Counted from the first letter of the stretch, positions 24,645-33,521 are shown. The stretch: DNA of 64,000 nt from an uncultured Zoogloea sp. (GCA_937967645.1 CALBTT010000063.1:1-64000), one strand, 5' to 3'. The notes: generated by a model not told the origin, from the letters alone. A program made the numbers and translations.

Positions 24645-25697
24645 TCAGGCCGCCAGCAGGCGCGCGGCTTCGGCCAGGGCGGCCGGTTCGAGGGATTCGA
24701 GCAACAGCGGGCGGGCCTGACCGGCCTGCCTGTAGAGTCCCTCACCGCCGCGCCGATAGGCCGGATCGTAATGGTCGATGATCAGGGAACGGGCCAGCTC
24801 ATCCCAGCTGGCCTCCTCGATCATGGACTGCCAGGCCCCGACCCGCTCATGGCCATGCTGGGGCACCAGCCGCGCCAGGGCGGCCCGGAAGGCCGCCGGC
24901 TCACCGATCAGGTCGGCATAGCAGGTCATCAGGTGAGCCACCCGTGCGTCGAGAGATGCGTCGATGCGCACACATTCACCATCCCGCAGGCGCTCGAACA
25001 AGGTGCCCGGCACATGCAGCCGGCCAATCCGCCGGCTCTCCGACTCGGCCCACACCGGCCGACCCGGCTCCAGGTTGCGCAGGACGCTCCACAGGCCGGT
25101 TTCAAAAGCCTTCTGCCCAGGCTGGCAATCCGCAACCCCGCCCCCCAGCACCGAGCCCCGGTGACGGGCCACCGCCTCGAGGTCCAGCACCTGCTGCCCC
25201 TCCCGCGCCAGGGCATCCAGCAACGCCGTCTTGCCGCTGCCCGTCGGACCGCACAGGATCCGGAAATCGAATCGGGCGGGCAGGCTGTCCAGATCCTCGA
25301 TCACCCGCTGCCGGAATGACTTGTAGCCCCCCTCCAGACGGCGCGCCGCCCAACCGACCTGGCTCAGCACAAGGGTCATCGCACCGCTGCGCTGCCCACC
25401 CCGCCAGCAATAGATGAGCGGCTTCCAGCCCTTGGGCATGGACAGAAAGCGGGTCTCGAGATGGTGTGCTATGTTGCGCGACACCAAGGCCCCCCCCACC
25501 TTGCGCGCCTCGAAGGGCGAGACCTGCTTGTACAGCGTGCCGACCCGGATCCGCTCCTCGTCATCGAGCACCGGGCAATTGATGGCCCCCGGGATGTGGT
25601 CCTCGGCGAACTCCGACGGCGAGCGGACGTCGATGATGGTGTCGAACTCACCGAGCTGATCGACGCTCGCGGAGAAATGGGAAGGATGGGGGAACAT
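24645..25697 (-). CDS. selU: tRNA 2-selenouridine synthase
   Basis: The 350-residue enzyme (MnmH) replaces sulfur by selenium at 2-thiouridine in the wobble position of Glu, Gln and Lys tRNAs, using selenophosphate. The N-terminal rhodanese domain has DTIIDVRSPSEF and the active cysteine in YCWRGGQRSGAM; the C-terminal P-loop is GPTGSGKTALL. The ATG at 25697 gives the family N-terminus; an open frame continues 386 codons upstream antisense to selD and is an artefact. It diverges from selD by 30 bases. Confidence 0.92.
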   Translation of the reverse strand: MFPHPSHFSASVDQLGEFDTIIDVRSPSEFAEDHIPGAINCPVLDDEERIRVGTLYKQVSPFEARKVGGALVSRNIAHHLETRFLSMPKGWKPLIYCWRGGQRSGAMTLVLSQVGWAARRLEGGYKSFRQRVIEDLDSLPARFDFRILCGPTGSGKTALLDALAREGQQVLDLEAVARHRGSVLGGGVADCQPGQKAFETGLWSVLRNLEPGRPVWAESESRRIGRLHVPGTLFERLRDGECVRIDASLDARVAHLMTCYADLIGEPAAFRAALARLVPQHGHERVGAWQSMIEEASWDELARSLIIDHYDPAYRRGGEGLYRQAGQARPLLLESLEPAALAEAARLLAA

Positions 25698-25727
25698 GGG
25701 AAAAACGACCGATAGACAGGACAAAAA

Positions 25728-26777
25728 ATGACAAATGCAACACTCCGACTTACCGAATTGTCTCACGGCGGCGGTTGCGGCTGCAAAATTGCCCCCTCCG
25801 TGCTGAGCGAGATGCTGGCCAGCATGCCGGCAGCCCAGCCCTTCGCCAACCTGATGGTCGGCACCGAGACCGCGGACGATGCCGCCGTGTGGCGCCTCAA
25901 CGACCAGCAGGCCCTGATCGCCACCACCGACTTCTTCATGCCCATCGTCGATGACCCCTACGACTTCGGGCGCATCGCCGCCACCAACGCCCTGTCGGAC
26001 GTCTACGCGATGGGTGGCACGCCGATCATGGCCCTGGCCATCGTCGGCATGCCCATCAACACCCTGCCGGTCGAGGTGATCGGCCGCATCCTGGCCGGCG
26101 GCGCCAGCGTCTGCGCCGAGGCCGGCATTCCGGTGGCGGGCGGCCACAGCATCGACTCCCCCGAGCCGATCTACGGCCTGGTCGCCCTGGGCCTGGCCCA
26201 CCCGGACACCATCAAGCGCAACCGCGACGCCCGTGACGGCGACGTGCTGATCCTCGGCAAGCCGCTGGGCGTGGGCGTGCTGGGTTCGGCCATGAAGAAG
26301 GGCTTGCTCGATGCCGACGGCTACGCCCAGATGATCGCCACCACCACCCGGCTCAACCGCCCGGGCCCGGCCCTGGCCGCACTGGACGGGGTGCATGCCC
26401 TCACCGACGTGACCGGCTTCGGCCTGCTCGGCCACCTGCTGGAACTGTGCCGGGGTGCCGGCCTGGAAGCGCAGGTCAGCGCCTCCGCCCTGCCCCTGAT
26501 CCCGGCCGCCATCCCCTTCGCCCGTGACGGCATCGGCCCGGGCGCCATTGGCCGCAACCTGGCCAGCTGCGGCGACGCGGTGCGCTTCGAGGCGGGCGTG
26601 GAGACCTGGCAGCGTAGCCTGATGGCCGACGCACAGACGAGCGGCGGGCTGCTGGTGGCGTGTGCTCCGGAGGCCGTGGAGAGCGTGCTGGCGACCTTCC
26701 GCCAGGGCGGCTTTGGTGACGCAGCGGTGATCGGACGGATGGGCCAGGGACCGGCCCAGGTCAATGTGACGGCCTGA
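25728..26777 (+). CDS. selD: Selenide, water dikinase (selenophosphate synthase)
   Basis: The 349-residue enzyme makes selenophosphate from selenide and ATP. The active site is in GGGCGCKIAP, with Cys17 and Lys20 at the same numbers as in E. coli; a cysteine, not selenocysteine, is encoded. Other motifs are TTDFFMPIVDDPYDFGRIAA and GGHSIDSPEP. It diverges from selU with only 30 bp between starts, so their control signals overlap. No selA, selB or selC occurs in the window, so the visible use of selenium is tRNA selenation. Confidence 0.94.
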   Translation: MTNATLRLTELSHGGGCGCKIAPSVLSEMLASMPAAQPFANLMVGTETADDAAVWRLNDQQALIATTDFFMPIVDDPYDFGRIAATNALSDVYAMGGTPIMALAIVGMPINTLPVEVIGRILAGGASVCAEAGIPVAGGHSIDSPEPIYGLVALGLAHPDTIKRNRDARDGDVLILGKPLGVGVLGSAMKKGLLDADGYAQMIATTTRLNRPGPALAALDGVHALTDVTGFGLLGHLLELCRGAGLEAQVSASALPLIPAAIPFARDGIGPGAIGRNLASCGDAVRFEAGVETWQRSLMADAQTSGGLLVACAPEAVESVLATFRQGGFGDAAVIGRMGQGPAQVNVTA

Positions 26778-26785
26778 GCACCGGA

Positions 26786-26965
26786 CGCCCCCTACCCTGG
26801 GGGCGAAGCCCGGACGAGCCAGGGCCCGCCCCGCATTCCACGGGGAGAGAAGCACGGAATGCGGGCGGCCTTGGGGGAAGCAAGCAGGCGTAAGACGCGG
26901 ACTCCGGATCGAAGGGCAATTTCGAGGGTCGGAGGAGCCGGGAGCGCGGCCTGCGCGCGCTCCGG
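26786..26965 (+). ncRNA. Densely structured segment downstream of selD
   Basis: The 212-bp gap between selD and the CoA-transferase has no plausible gene but can form four consecutive stems: CGCCCCC/GGGGGCG (26786-26792 with 26799-26805), a 12-13 bp stem with one bulge (26827-26839 with 26856-26868), a CTCCG..TCGAA/TTCGA..CGGAG stem (26902-26913 with 26921-26934) and GGAGCGCG/CGCGCTCC (26941-26948 with 26956-26963), ending in a weak TTT. It may be the selD 3' end or a small RNA. I do not recognise a known RNA family, and a selC tRNA is not present. Confidence 0.4.
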
Positions 26966-26989
26966 TTTAAGACTGTTGTTGCGTCAGGA

Positions 26990-28504
26990 TCAGGCCGGCA
27001 CGGCCTCTTCCTTCGGCACCAGCATGGCGCCCTGCTGTTCGTAGCGAAGGTGCCACGCAAAAGCCTCCTGCAGCAGATGCGGGGTGTGACCACCACGCCG
27101 GCTGGCCCGCAGGAAGTAATCACGCAGCGCATCCTTGTAGAGCGGATCGGCGCAGTGCTCGATGATCTGGCGGGCCCGCTCGCGGGGCGCCAGGCCGCGC
27201 AGGTCGGCCAGACCATGTTCGGTGACGATGACGTCCGTATCGTGTTCGGTGTGATCCACATGCGACACCATCGGCACGATGCTGGAGATCGCCCCATCCT
27301 TGGCGATCGACATGGTCACGAACACCGCCAGGTGGGCGTTGCGGGCGAAGTCGCCGGAGCCGCCGATGCCGTTCATCATGTGGGTGCCGCCCACGTGGGT
27401 GGAGTTCACATTGCCGTAGATGTCGCACTCCAGCGCCGTGTTGATGCAGATCAGGCCCAGCCGGCGGATCACCTCAGGGTGGTTGGAGATCTCCTGCGGA
27501 CGCAACACCAGACGTTGCTTGTAACGCTCGATCTGCCCCAGCACGCGCTCGTAGGCACTCTTCGACAGGGTGATCGACGACGCCGAGGCAAAGCTCAGGC
27601 GGCCATCATCGAGCAGCTCGACGGTGCTGTCCTGCAGCACCTCGGAGTACATGCGCAGATCCCGGAAGGGCGATTCGAGCATGCCATGCAGCACCGCGTT
27701 GGCGATGGTGCCGATGCCCGCCTGCAGCGGCTGCAGGGCGGTGGACAGACGCCCGGCCTTGACCTCGTGGAACAGGAACTCGTTGAGATGGCCGGCGATG
27801 GCGTTCGTCTCCCGGTCCGGCGGCAGCACATTGGACGGGCTGTCGGCCTTCTCGGTGATCACGATGGCGACGATCTTCTCCGGATCCACCGGGATGTAGG
27901 GCAGGCCGATGCGCTGCTCCGGGGAGATCAGCGGGATCGGCAGGCGGTGCGGCCGGTAGGTGGGGATGTAGATGTCGTGCAGCCCCTCCAGGCCCAGGGG
28001 CATGGTCAGGTTGATCTCGACGATGATCTTCTTGGCCAGCACCGCGAAGCTGGCCGAATTGCCCACCGAGGTGGTCGGCACGATGCCGCCGTTCTCGGTG
28101 ATCGCAGTGGCCTCCACCACGGCGATGTCCACCGGCGCGATCTGCCCCGAGCGCAGCTGCTCCACGGTCTCGGACAAATGCTGGTCGATGAACTTGACCT
28201 CGCCGCCGTTGATCTTGCGGCGCAGGGTCGGGTCGGCCTGGAAGGGGATGCGGCGGCTGATCACATTCGCCTCCGCCAGCACCTTGTCGATGTCGTTGCC
28301 GAGGGACGCACCCGTCATCAGGGTGATCTGCAGGGGCTCGCGGGCGGCCCGCTCGGCCAGCGCGAAGGGCACGGCCTTGCAGTCACCGGCGCGCGTGAAG
28401 CCGCTCATCCCGACGGTCATGCCATCGCGGAACAGTTCGGCGGCGGCTTCGGGGGACATGATGCGGTCCCGCAGGCGGGCAAGGCGGATGCGATCCATGG
28501 GCAT
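26990..28504 (-). CDS. Acetyl-CoA hydrolase / succinyl-CoA:acetate CoA-transferase family
   Basis: The 504-residue protein has the Cat1/AarC/ScpC fold: an N-terminal half with GMTVGMSGFTRAGDCKAVP and a C-terminal half with MNGIGGSGDFARNAHLAVF and SHVDHTEHDTDVIVTEHGLA. Such enzymes move CoA between acetate and succinate (or propionate) through a glutamyl-CoA intermediate. GGAG lies nine bases before the ATG at 28504. A LysR gene diverges from it. The exact acyl pair cannot be read from sequence. Confidence 0.88.
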   Translation of the reverse strand: MPMDRIRLARLRDRIMSPEAAAELFRDGMTVGMSGFTRAGDCKAVPFALAERAAREPLQITLMTGASLGNDIDKVLAEANVISRRIPFQADPTLRRKINGGEVKFIDQHLSETVEQLRSGQIAPVDIAVVEATAITENGGIVPTTSVGNSASFAVLAKKIIVEINLTMPLGLEGLHDIYIPTYRPHRLPIPLISPEQRIGLPYIPVDPEKIVAIVITEKADSPSNVLPPDRETNAIAGHLNEFLFHEVKAGRLSTALQPLQAGIGTIANAVLHGMLESPFRDLRMYSEVLQDSTVELLDDGRLSFASASSITLSKSAYERVLGQIERYKQRLVLRPQEISNHPEVIRRLGLICINTALECDIYGNVNSTHVGGTHMMNGIGGSGDFARNAHLAVFVTMSIAKDGAISSIVPMVSHVDHTEHDTDVIVTEHGLADLRGLAPRERARQIIEHCADPLYKDALRDYFLRASRRGGHTPHLLQEAFAWHLRYEQQGAMLVPKEEAVPA

Positions 28505-28605
28505 TGCTGTTTTCTCCGATACTCGTTCTTGGGGTCTGACGCCCCTGGGCGCGCCTCTGATGGACGCCTGGGTGAATCCGGGCACGAGTATAGGTTCGGG
28601 AAATC

Positions 28606-28626
28606 AGTCACTGGATGACTTAAAAT
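28606..28626 (+). promoter_or_regulatory. Palindrome and -10 element between CoA-transferase and LysR genes
   Basis: AGTCA (28606-28610) and TGACT (28616-28620) form a perfect inverted repeat with a 5-bp spacer, directly followed by TAAAAT (28621-28626), a fair -10 for the LysR gene starting at 28658. It could be the LysR autoregulatory site shared with the divergent gene. Confidence 0.4.
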
Positions 28627-28657
28627 AATCCCATCAAGTCGTTTTCTTCATGATTCG

Positions 28658-29557
28658 ATGGACCTGCGCGCCCTCCGTTACTTCGTCGAAACCGTCCGCC
28701 ACAACAGCTTCACCCTGGCCGCCGAGCACCTCTGCGTCACCCAGTCCACGGTCAGCAAGATGCTGCGCCAGCTGGAGGACGAGATCGGCCAGCCCCTGCT
28801 GCTGCGGGACGGCCGTCAGCTGCGCCTGACCGATGCCGGCCGGGTCGTGTTCGAGCGGGCCCAGCAGGCCCTCGGCCTGATGCGCGAGCTGAACCGCGAG
28901 CTGGACGACCTCACCACCCTGGCCCGGGGCGAGCTCACCGTCGGGCTGCCGCCCATGGTCAACCTGCTCTTTCCTCCGGTGGTGAAGGCCTTCCGCGAAC
29001 AGCACCCGGAGGTCCGCCTGAATCTGCGGGAAAGTGGCGGGCAGGTCATCGAGCAGCAGGTGGCCAGCGGAGAACTCGAGACCGGGGTCACCGTCTTGCC
29101 AGCCGACCCGGCCCTGGGCCTGGCCACCCTGAGCGTGGGCCGCCATCCGGTGCTGGTGGTCGGCCCCCGGGAAGCCGCCTGGACCCGCGCCAGCCAGCTC
29201 GAGCTGAGCGAACTGGCCGGCGAACCCCTGGTGCTGCCGCCGGATGACTTCTCGCTGACCCGCCAGGTGCGGGACGCCTTCCGCACGATCGGGGCCGAGC
29301 CCCTGATCGTCGCCCAGAGCGGCCAGTGGGATTTCCTGGTGGCGATGGCCGCCGCCGGCCTCGGCACCACCCTGATCCCGGCCCCGCTGCTGGCCCGCCT
29401 GCAACCCGATGAAGCCCTGGCCGTCAGGGCCCTGGCCGAACCGGCGATCAACTGGAATGTGGCCCTGATCCGTGCCCCCGACCGCTATCTGTCCCACGCC
29501 GCGCGGGCCTGGCTGGCGGTCTGCAAGGCCGTCCTGACGCCCACCGCGATGGGCTAA
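28658..29557 (+). CDS. LysR family transcriptional regulator
   Basis: The 299-residue regulator has an N-terminal helix-turn-helix (VRHNSFTLAAEHLCVTQSTV) and a LysR effector domain from about residue 90. It resembles CynR/CatM-type aromatic or acid-responsive members, but the effector is unknown. It diverges from the CoA-transferase gene and is followed after 37 bases by a MaoC gene, so both neighbours are possible targets. No clear Shine-Dalgarno sequence precedes the ATG. Confidence 0.88.
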   Translation: MDLRALRYFVETVRHNSFTLAAEHLCVTQSTVSKMLRQLEDEIGQPLLLRDGRQLRLTDAGRVVFERAQQALGLMRELNRELDDLTTLARGELTVGLPPMVNLLFPPVVKAFREQHPEVRLNLRESGGQVIEQQVASGELETGVTVLPADPALGLATLSVGRHPVLVVGPREAAWTRASQLELSELAGEPLVLPPDDFSLTRQVRDAFRTIGAEPLIVAQSGQWDFLVAMAAAGLGTTLIPAPLLARLQPDEALAVRALAEPAINWNVALIRAPDRYLSHAARAWLAVCKAVLTPTAMG

Positions 29558-29594
29558 ACTCCGCGGACAATTCCAACCCCACGGAGACAGCCCC

Positions 29595-30044
29595 ATGACA
29601 AACCGCTACCTCGACGATCTCAGCGTGGGCGACCGCTTCATCAGCGGCGGCCTGACCCTCACCGAAGCGGAGATCATCGACTTCGCCTTCCGCTACGACC
29701 CGCAACCCTTCCACCTGGATGTCAACGCGGCGGCCGAATCCCCCTATGGCGGGCTCATCGCCAGCGGTTTCCAGTCCATCGCCCTGTGCTTCCGCCTGTT
29801 CATCCAGAGCGGCATTTTCAAGGAGTCCAGCATCGGCTCACCGGGCCTCGACGAAGTGCGCTGGCTCGCCCCCGTGCGGCCGGGCGACACCTTGCACAGC
29901 GAGGTCCAGGTGCTGGAGGTCCGCCCCTCCGCCTCCAAGCCCGACCGGGGCATCGCCCGCCTGCGCTACGCCGCCGTCAACCAGCGTGGGGAAACCGTGC
30001 TGAGCTTCATCGGCAACAACCTGCTCAAACGCCGGCCCGGCTGA
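29595..30044 (+). CDS. MaoC-like (R)-enoyl-CoA hydratase family protein
   Basis: The 149-residue protein has a single hot-dog domain. The hydratase-2 catalytic motif is visible as YDPQPFHLD, with the family Asp and His, then GLIASGFQSIALCFRL and VRPGDTLHSEVQVLEVRPS. Members hydrate trans-2-enoyl-CoA esters or act as small thioester-related enzymes. CGGAGAC precedes the ATG. It lies 37 bases after the LysR gene in the same direction, followed by a REP-like repeat pair. Confidence 0.85.
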   Translation: MTNRYLDDLSVGDRFISGGLTLTEAEIIDFAFRYDPQPFHLDVNAAAESPYGGLIASGFQSIALCFRLFIQSGIFKESSIGSPGLDEVRWLAPVRPGDTLHSEVQVLEVRPSASKPDRGIARLRYAAVNQRGETVLSFIGNNLLKRRPG

Positions 30045-30066
30045 AAGGAGGGAGGTGTAGGGAATG

Positions 30067-30135
30067 TGTAGGGGCGACTTCAGTCGCCCGCAGGTGCCAG
30101 ATCAACGTCCGCGGGCGGCTGAAGCCGCCCCTACA
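30067..30135. repeat. REP-like inverted pair of palindromes
   Basis: Two 25-bp arms (30067-30091 and 30111-30135) are inverse copies apart from two compensating changes. Each arm is itself a hairpin: GGGCGACT/AGTCGCCC in the left and GGGCGGCT/AGCCGCCC in the right. The arms are followed by a short tandem repeat of CCCCTACAG (2.8 copies, 30128-30152) that runs into the end of the convergent esterase gene. This is the layout of bacterial interspersed mosaic (REP doublet) elements. Confidence 0.75.
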
Positions 30136-30148
30136 GCCCCTACAGCCC

Positions 30149-30826
30149 CTACCGCGACAGCACGTGGGACAACCACAGCTCCAGGTCCTGCACCTCCTCG
30201 AGGCACAGGGAGTGGTCCATCGGATAGGTGCGCCATTCCAGCGGGTAGCCGGCGGCCTTGAGCAGGTCGGCGGAGGCCTTGCTGAAATCGCAGGGGATCA
30301 CCGGATCGCCCAGGCCGTGGGCCATGAAGATCGGCGTGCTGGCGTTGGCCTCATGGGCCTCGGCGGCCAGGGTATCGGCCAGCGGCAGGTAGGTGGACAG
30401 GGCCAGCACGCCAGCCAGGCGCCGGGGATGGCGCAGCGCGGTGTGCAGGGCGATCGCCCCGCCCTGCGAGAAGCCGGCCAGCACGATGCGGCTGTCCGGA
30501 ATGCCGCGCTCGTTCTCGCGGGCGATCAGGGCTTCGATCAGGGCAGCCGATTCGTGCACGCCCGCCGGGTCTTCGCGGCGGGTGGAAAAGTCCGACGACA
30601 CGATGTCGTACCAGGCCCGCATCACATAGCCGCCGTTGATCGTCACCGGGCGGGTCGGGGCATGGGGAAAGATGAAGCGGGTGAAGGGCAGACGGTCGGT
30701 GTCGAACTCGTCGATCACCGGTTCGAAATCATGGCCATCGGCGCCCAGGCCATGCAGCCAGATCACCGAGTGGGTGGGGGACGGGCCGGTCTGGATTTCG
30801 ACGGCGGGCAGGATGTTGGCGGTCAT
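30149..30826 (-). CDS. Alpha/beta hydrolase, carboxylesterase (phospholipase/carboxylesterase family)
   Basis: The 225-residue enzyme has IWLHGLGADGHDF for the oxyanion region, the nucleophile serine in GFSQGGAIALHTAL, Asp in GLGDPVIP and His in DHSLCLEEV, completing the catalytic triad. It belongs to the family of Pseudomonas carboxylesterase II and acyl-protein thioesterases and should act on short acyl esters in the cytoplasm. The ATG at 30826 begins MTANILPAV; the longer reading has no support. The 3' end borders the REP-like element. Confidence 0.9.
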   Translation of the reverse strand: MTANILPAVEIQTGPSPTHSVIWLHGLGADGHDFEPVIDEFDTDRLPFTRFIFPHAPTRPVTINGGYVMRAWYDIVSSDFSTRREDPAGVHESAALIEALIARENERGIPDSRIVLAGFSQGGAIALHTALRHPRRLAGVLALSTYLPLADTLAAEAHEANASTPIFMAHGLGDPVIPCDFSKASADLLKAAGYPLEWRTYPMDHSLCLEEVQDLELWLSHVLSR

Positions 30827-30978
30827 GGCGTATTCCGGTTGGGGGGCTCGAAGGATTGTAACGGACCCTAGCTGCACCGCAACATCCGTCCATATTGCCG
30901 ATTTATTGCGCAAGATCATGACACTCAGGCAGCGCCGGAGTAGATTTATGCGTTTGATCCGCGCCTCTGGTCCTGCTT

Positions 30979-32889
30979 ATGGATAACTCCGCCGCCGACA
31001 CCCTGATCCGCACCCATCTGGACTTCCTGCGCCGCCACGCACCCTTTGACCGCATGGAAGCCGACGCCCTGCGCTTCCTGGGGGAACGCCTGGCGACCGC
31101 CTTCTACCCGGCGGAATCCGAGATCCTGATGCCCGGCGACGGTGCCCCCAATTACTTCTACATCGTCTATCGGGGCAAGGTGCAGGCGCGCCAGACCGGC
31201 GGCGTGGCGGTCACCGAGTATTCCACCCTGACCCTCGGCCCTGGGGAGGGCTTTCCGATCGGCGCCATCTCGGCCGGGCGGCCCTCCACCAACGGCTACC
31301 TGGCGGTGGAGGACACCTACTGCTTCCAGCTGCCCGCCGCCGACTTCCTGAAACTGCAGGAGCTCAGCCCGAGCTTCCAGCTGTTCTGCACCCGCTACAT
31401 CGCCAGCCTGCTCAACCAGTCCCGCGAGCAGCTGCAGGTGCAGTTCTCGCAGCGGGCGGCCGAGCAGCAGACCATGACCACCCCCCTGTCGGGGTTGATC
31501 AAGAAGGCGCCGGTCTCGGTGGCCCCCGAGCTGGCCACCCGGGCCGCCCTGGAGCGCATGGTGGAAGCCGGCGTGGGCTGCCTGGCCGTTGCCGGCGAGG
31601 ATGCCAAGCCGGTGGGGGTGCTGACCCAGAGCGACATCCTCAAGCGCATCGTGCTGCCCGGCTTCGACCTGACCCGGCCGATCGCCGACGTGATGACCGC
31701 GCCGCCGCACACCCTCAACGCCAACGCCAGCGCCTACGACGCCGCCCTCGAGATGGCCACCCACGGGGTACGCCACATCCTGGTGGTGGACGCCGAGGAC
31801 ACGCTCAAGGGCGTGATCTCCGAGCGCGACCTGTTCGCCCTGCAGCGCATCGGCCTGCGCCAGATCCGCTCCGGCATCGAGAGCGCCGCCGACGTGCAGG
31901 CCCTGCAGCGGGCAAGCCGGGACATCCGCCAGCTGGCCCTCAACCTGCTGGCCCAGGGCATCGGCGCCGAGCAGCTGACCCAGTTCATCTCGGCCCTCAA
32001 CGATGCCCTGACCCGCCGCATCATCGAGCTCAACCTCGACCGCCATGACCTCTACGGCGTCGAATACGCCTGGCTGGCCTTCGGCTCCGAGGGTCGCCAC
32101 GAGCAGACCCTGTCCACCGACCAGGACAACGGGATCATCTACGTGCTGCCCGAATGGGCCGACAAGGAACCCCTCAAGCTGCGCCTGCTGGAGTTCGCCC
32201 GGGACGTGAACAACGACCTCGCCGCCTGCGGCTTCCCGCTGTGCGAGGGCAACATCATGGCCAGCAACCCCGACCTGTGCCTGACCTTCGACGAATGGCG
32301 GGAGAAGTTCGGCAGCTGGATCCGCGAACCCCACCCCGAGGCCCTGCTCAACGCCACCATCTTCTTCGACTACCGGGTGCTGTACGGCGACGAGAAGCTG
32401 GCCTACGCCCTGCGCCACTGGCTGCTGTCGATGACCGGCGGCAACCCGGCCTTCCTCAAGGCGATGGCCGCCAACGCCCTCGACGTATCCCCGCCGCTGG
32501 GCAAGATCCGCGACTTCGTCACTGACGACGACCCGCGCCACCCGGGCACCATCGATCTCAAGAAGTTCGGCGCGCGCCTGTTCGTTGACGCAGCGCGGGT
32601 GCTCTCCCTGCGTGCCGGCGTCGAGGCCACCAGCACCGCCCAGCGCCTGCGCCAGGCTGGCGGCCGCATCGGCATGCCAGCCGAGGAGCTCTCCGCCATG
32701 GCCGACGGCTTCCACTTCATCCAGCTGCTGCGCCTGCGCCACCAGCACCTCGACACCGACCACGGCTCGTCCGGAGACAACCGCGTCAAACCCGACGACC
32801 TCAACGAACTGGACCGGCGCATCCTCAAGGAAGCCTTCCGCCAGGCCCGCAAGATCCAGCTCCGCCTCAAGCTGGACTATCAAATATGA
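30979..32889 (+). CDS. cNMP-binding / CBS / DUF294 nucleotidyltransferase-like signalling protein
   Basis: This 636-residue cytoplasmic protein has a cyclic-nucleotide-binding-like domain (about 20-140, ATAFYPAESEILMPGDG), two CBS domains (about 170-285), a DUF294 nucleotidyltransferase domain with AFGSEGRHEQTLSTDQDN near 355-375, and a C-terminal helical domain. The NT motif is the one shared with GlnD-type enzymes. It overlaps the next gene by 4 bases (ATGA), so the two are translationally coupled. The reaction is unknown; CBS and cNMP domains suggest nucleotide-controlled signalling. Confidence 0.87.
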   Translation: MDNSAADTLIRTHLDFLRRHAPFDRMEADALRFLGERLATAFYPAESEILMPGDGAPNYFYIVYRGKVQARQTGGVAVTEYSTLTLGPGEGFPIGAISAGRPSTNGYLAVEDTYCFQLPAADFLKLQELSPSFQLFCTRYIASLLNQSREQLQVQFSQRAAEQQTMTTPLSGLIKKAPVSVAPELATRAALERMVEAGVGCLAVAGEDAKPVGVLTQSDILKRIVLPGFDLTRPIADVMTAPPHTLNANASAYDAALEMATHGVRHILVVDAEDTLKGVISERDLFALQRIGLRQIRSGIESAADVQALQRASRDIRQLALNLLAQGIGAEQLTQFISALNDALTRRIIELNLDRHDLYGVEYAWLAFGSEGRHEQTLSTDQDNGIIYVLPEWADKEPLKLRLLEFARDVNNDLAACGFPLCEGNIMASNPDLCLTFDEWREKFGSWIREPHPEALLNATIFFDYRVLYGDEKLAYALRHWLLSMTGGNPAFLKAMAANALDVSPPLGKIRDFVTDDDPRHPGTIDLKKFGARLFVDAARVLSLRAGVEATSTAQRLRQAGGRIGMPAEELSAMADGFHFIQLLRLRHQHLDTDHGSSGDNRVKPDDLNELDRRILKEAFRQARKIQLRLKLDYQI

Positions 32890-33521
32890 ACTGGCTCTCC
32901 CGACTCCTGCCCGGCAGCGGCCCGGCCGTTGCCCCGGCCCTGCGCAGCACCCTCGAGGACATTGCGGCCCTGCCCGCGCCCGACCTCAGCCGCTCCCATT
33001 ACGAGACCCGCTACGTGGTGGTCAACACCGAGACCGGCCCGATGGAAGGTGGCGGGCAGCGCCTGCTGGCGGTGGGCGCCGTGGCCATCAACAAGGGCCT
33101 GCTGCACCCCGGTGATGCCTTCCAGGCCCGCCTGGGCAGCGCCCCTGCCGACGCCATGGCGAACCTGCTCAGGTTCATCGCCAAGGCACCGGCGGTGGTC
33201 TATAACGCGCCCTTCAACCAGGGCACCCTGGAGCGCGCCTTCGAGAACAACCTGGGCAGCATTCCGCCGCTGGAATGGCTCGACCTGATGGTGCTGATGC
33301 CCAGCCTCTACCCCGAGCGTATCGCCGGCCAGGCACGCATGGATGCCTGGCTCGGCGCCTTCGGCATCGAACGCCTCGACCACCGCGACGCCCTGCTCGA
33401 AGCCCTGGCTGTCGCCCAGCTCCACCAGGTCGCCCTCGCCCGCGCCAAACAACAAGGCCTCGGCAGCCCACGGGAGCTGCTGGACGCGCAGAGCAGCCGC
33501 AAATGGCTGCGCGGGAGTTAG
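32886..33521 (+). CDS. DnaQ-like exonuclease-fold protein with degenerate active site
   Basis: The 211-residue protein matches the DEDD 3'-5' exonuclease fold (relatives of DNA polymerase III epsilon), but key acids are changed. The first motif is VVVNTETG where D-x-E is expected (Asp to Asn), the second is YNAPFNQG where N-x-x-F-D is expected (Asp to Asn), and the third is HRDALLEA where H-x4-D is expected (His kept, Asp to Glu). It is therefore probably inactive as a nuclease and may bind or regulate. It is coupled to the DUF294 protein by a 4-base overlap. Confidence 0.8.
   Translation: MNWLSRLLPGSGPAVAPALRSTLEDIAALPAPDLSRSHYETRYVVVNTETGPMEGGGQRLLAVGAVAINKGLLHPGDAFQARLGSAPADAMANLLRFIAKAPAVVYNAPFNQGTLERAFENNLGSIPPLEWLDLMVLMPSLYPERIAGQARMDAWLGAFGIERLDHRDALLEALAVAQLHQVALARAKQQGLGSPRELLDAQSSRKWLRGS

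Noticed and set aside
25698..26855. 386-codon N-terminal extension of selU reading antisense through selD
   Set aside because: No similarity to selenouridine synthase, and it lies wholly opposite the selD coding sequence.
26778..26989. Selenocysteine tRNA (selC) near selD
   Set aside because: No TCA anticodon arm, extended acceptor or T-arm pattern could be assembled from the hairpins.
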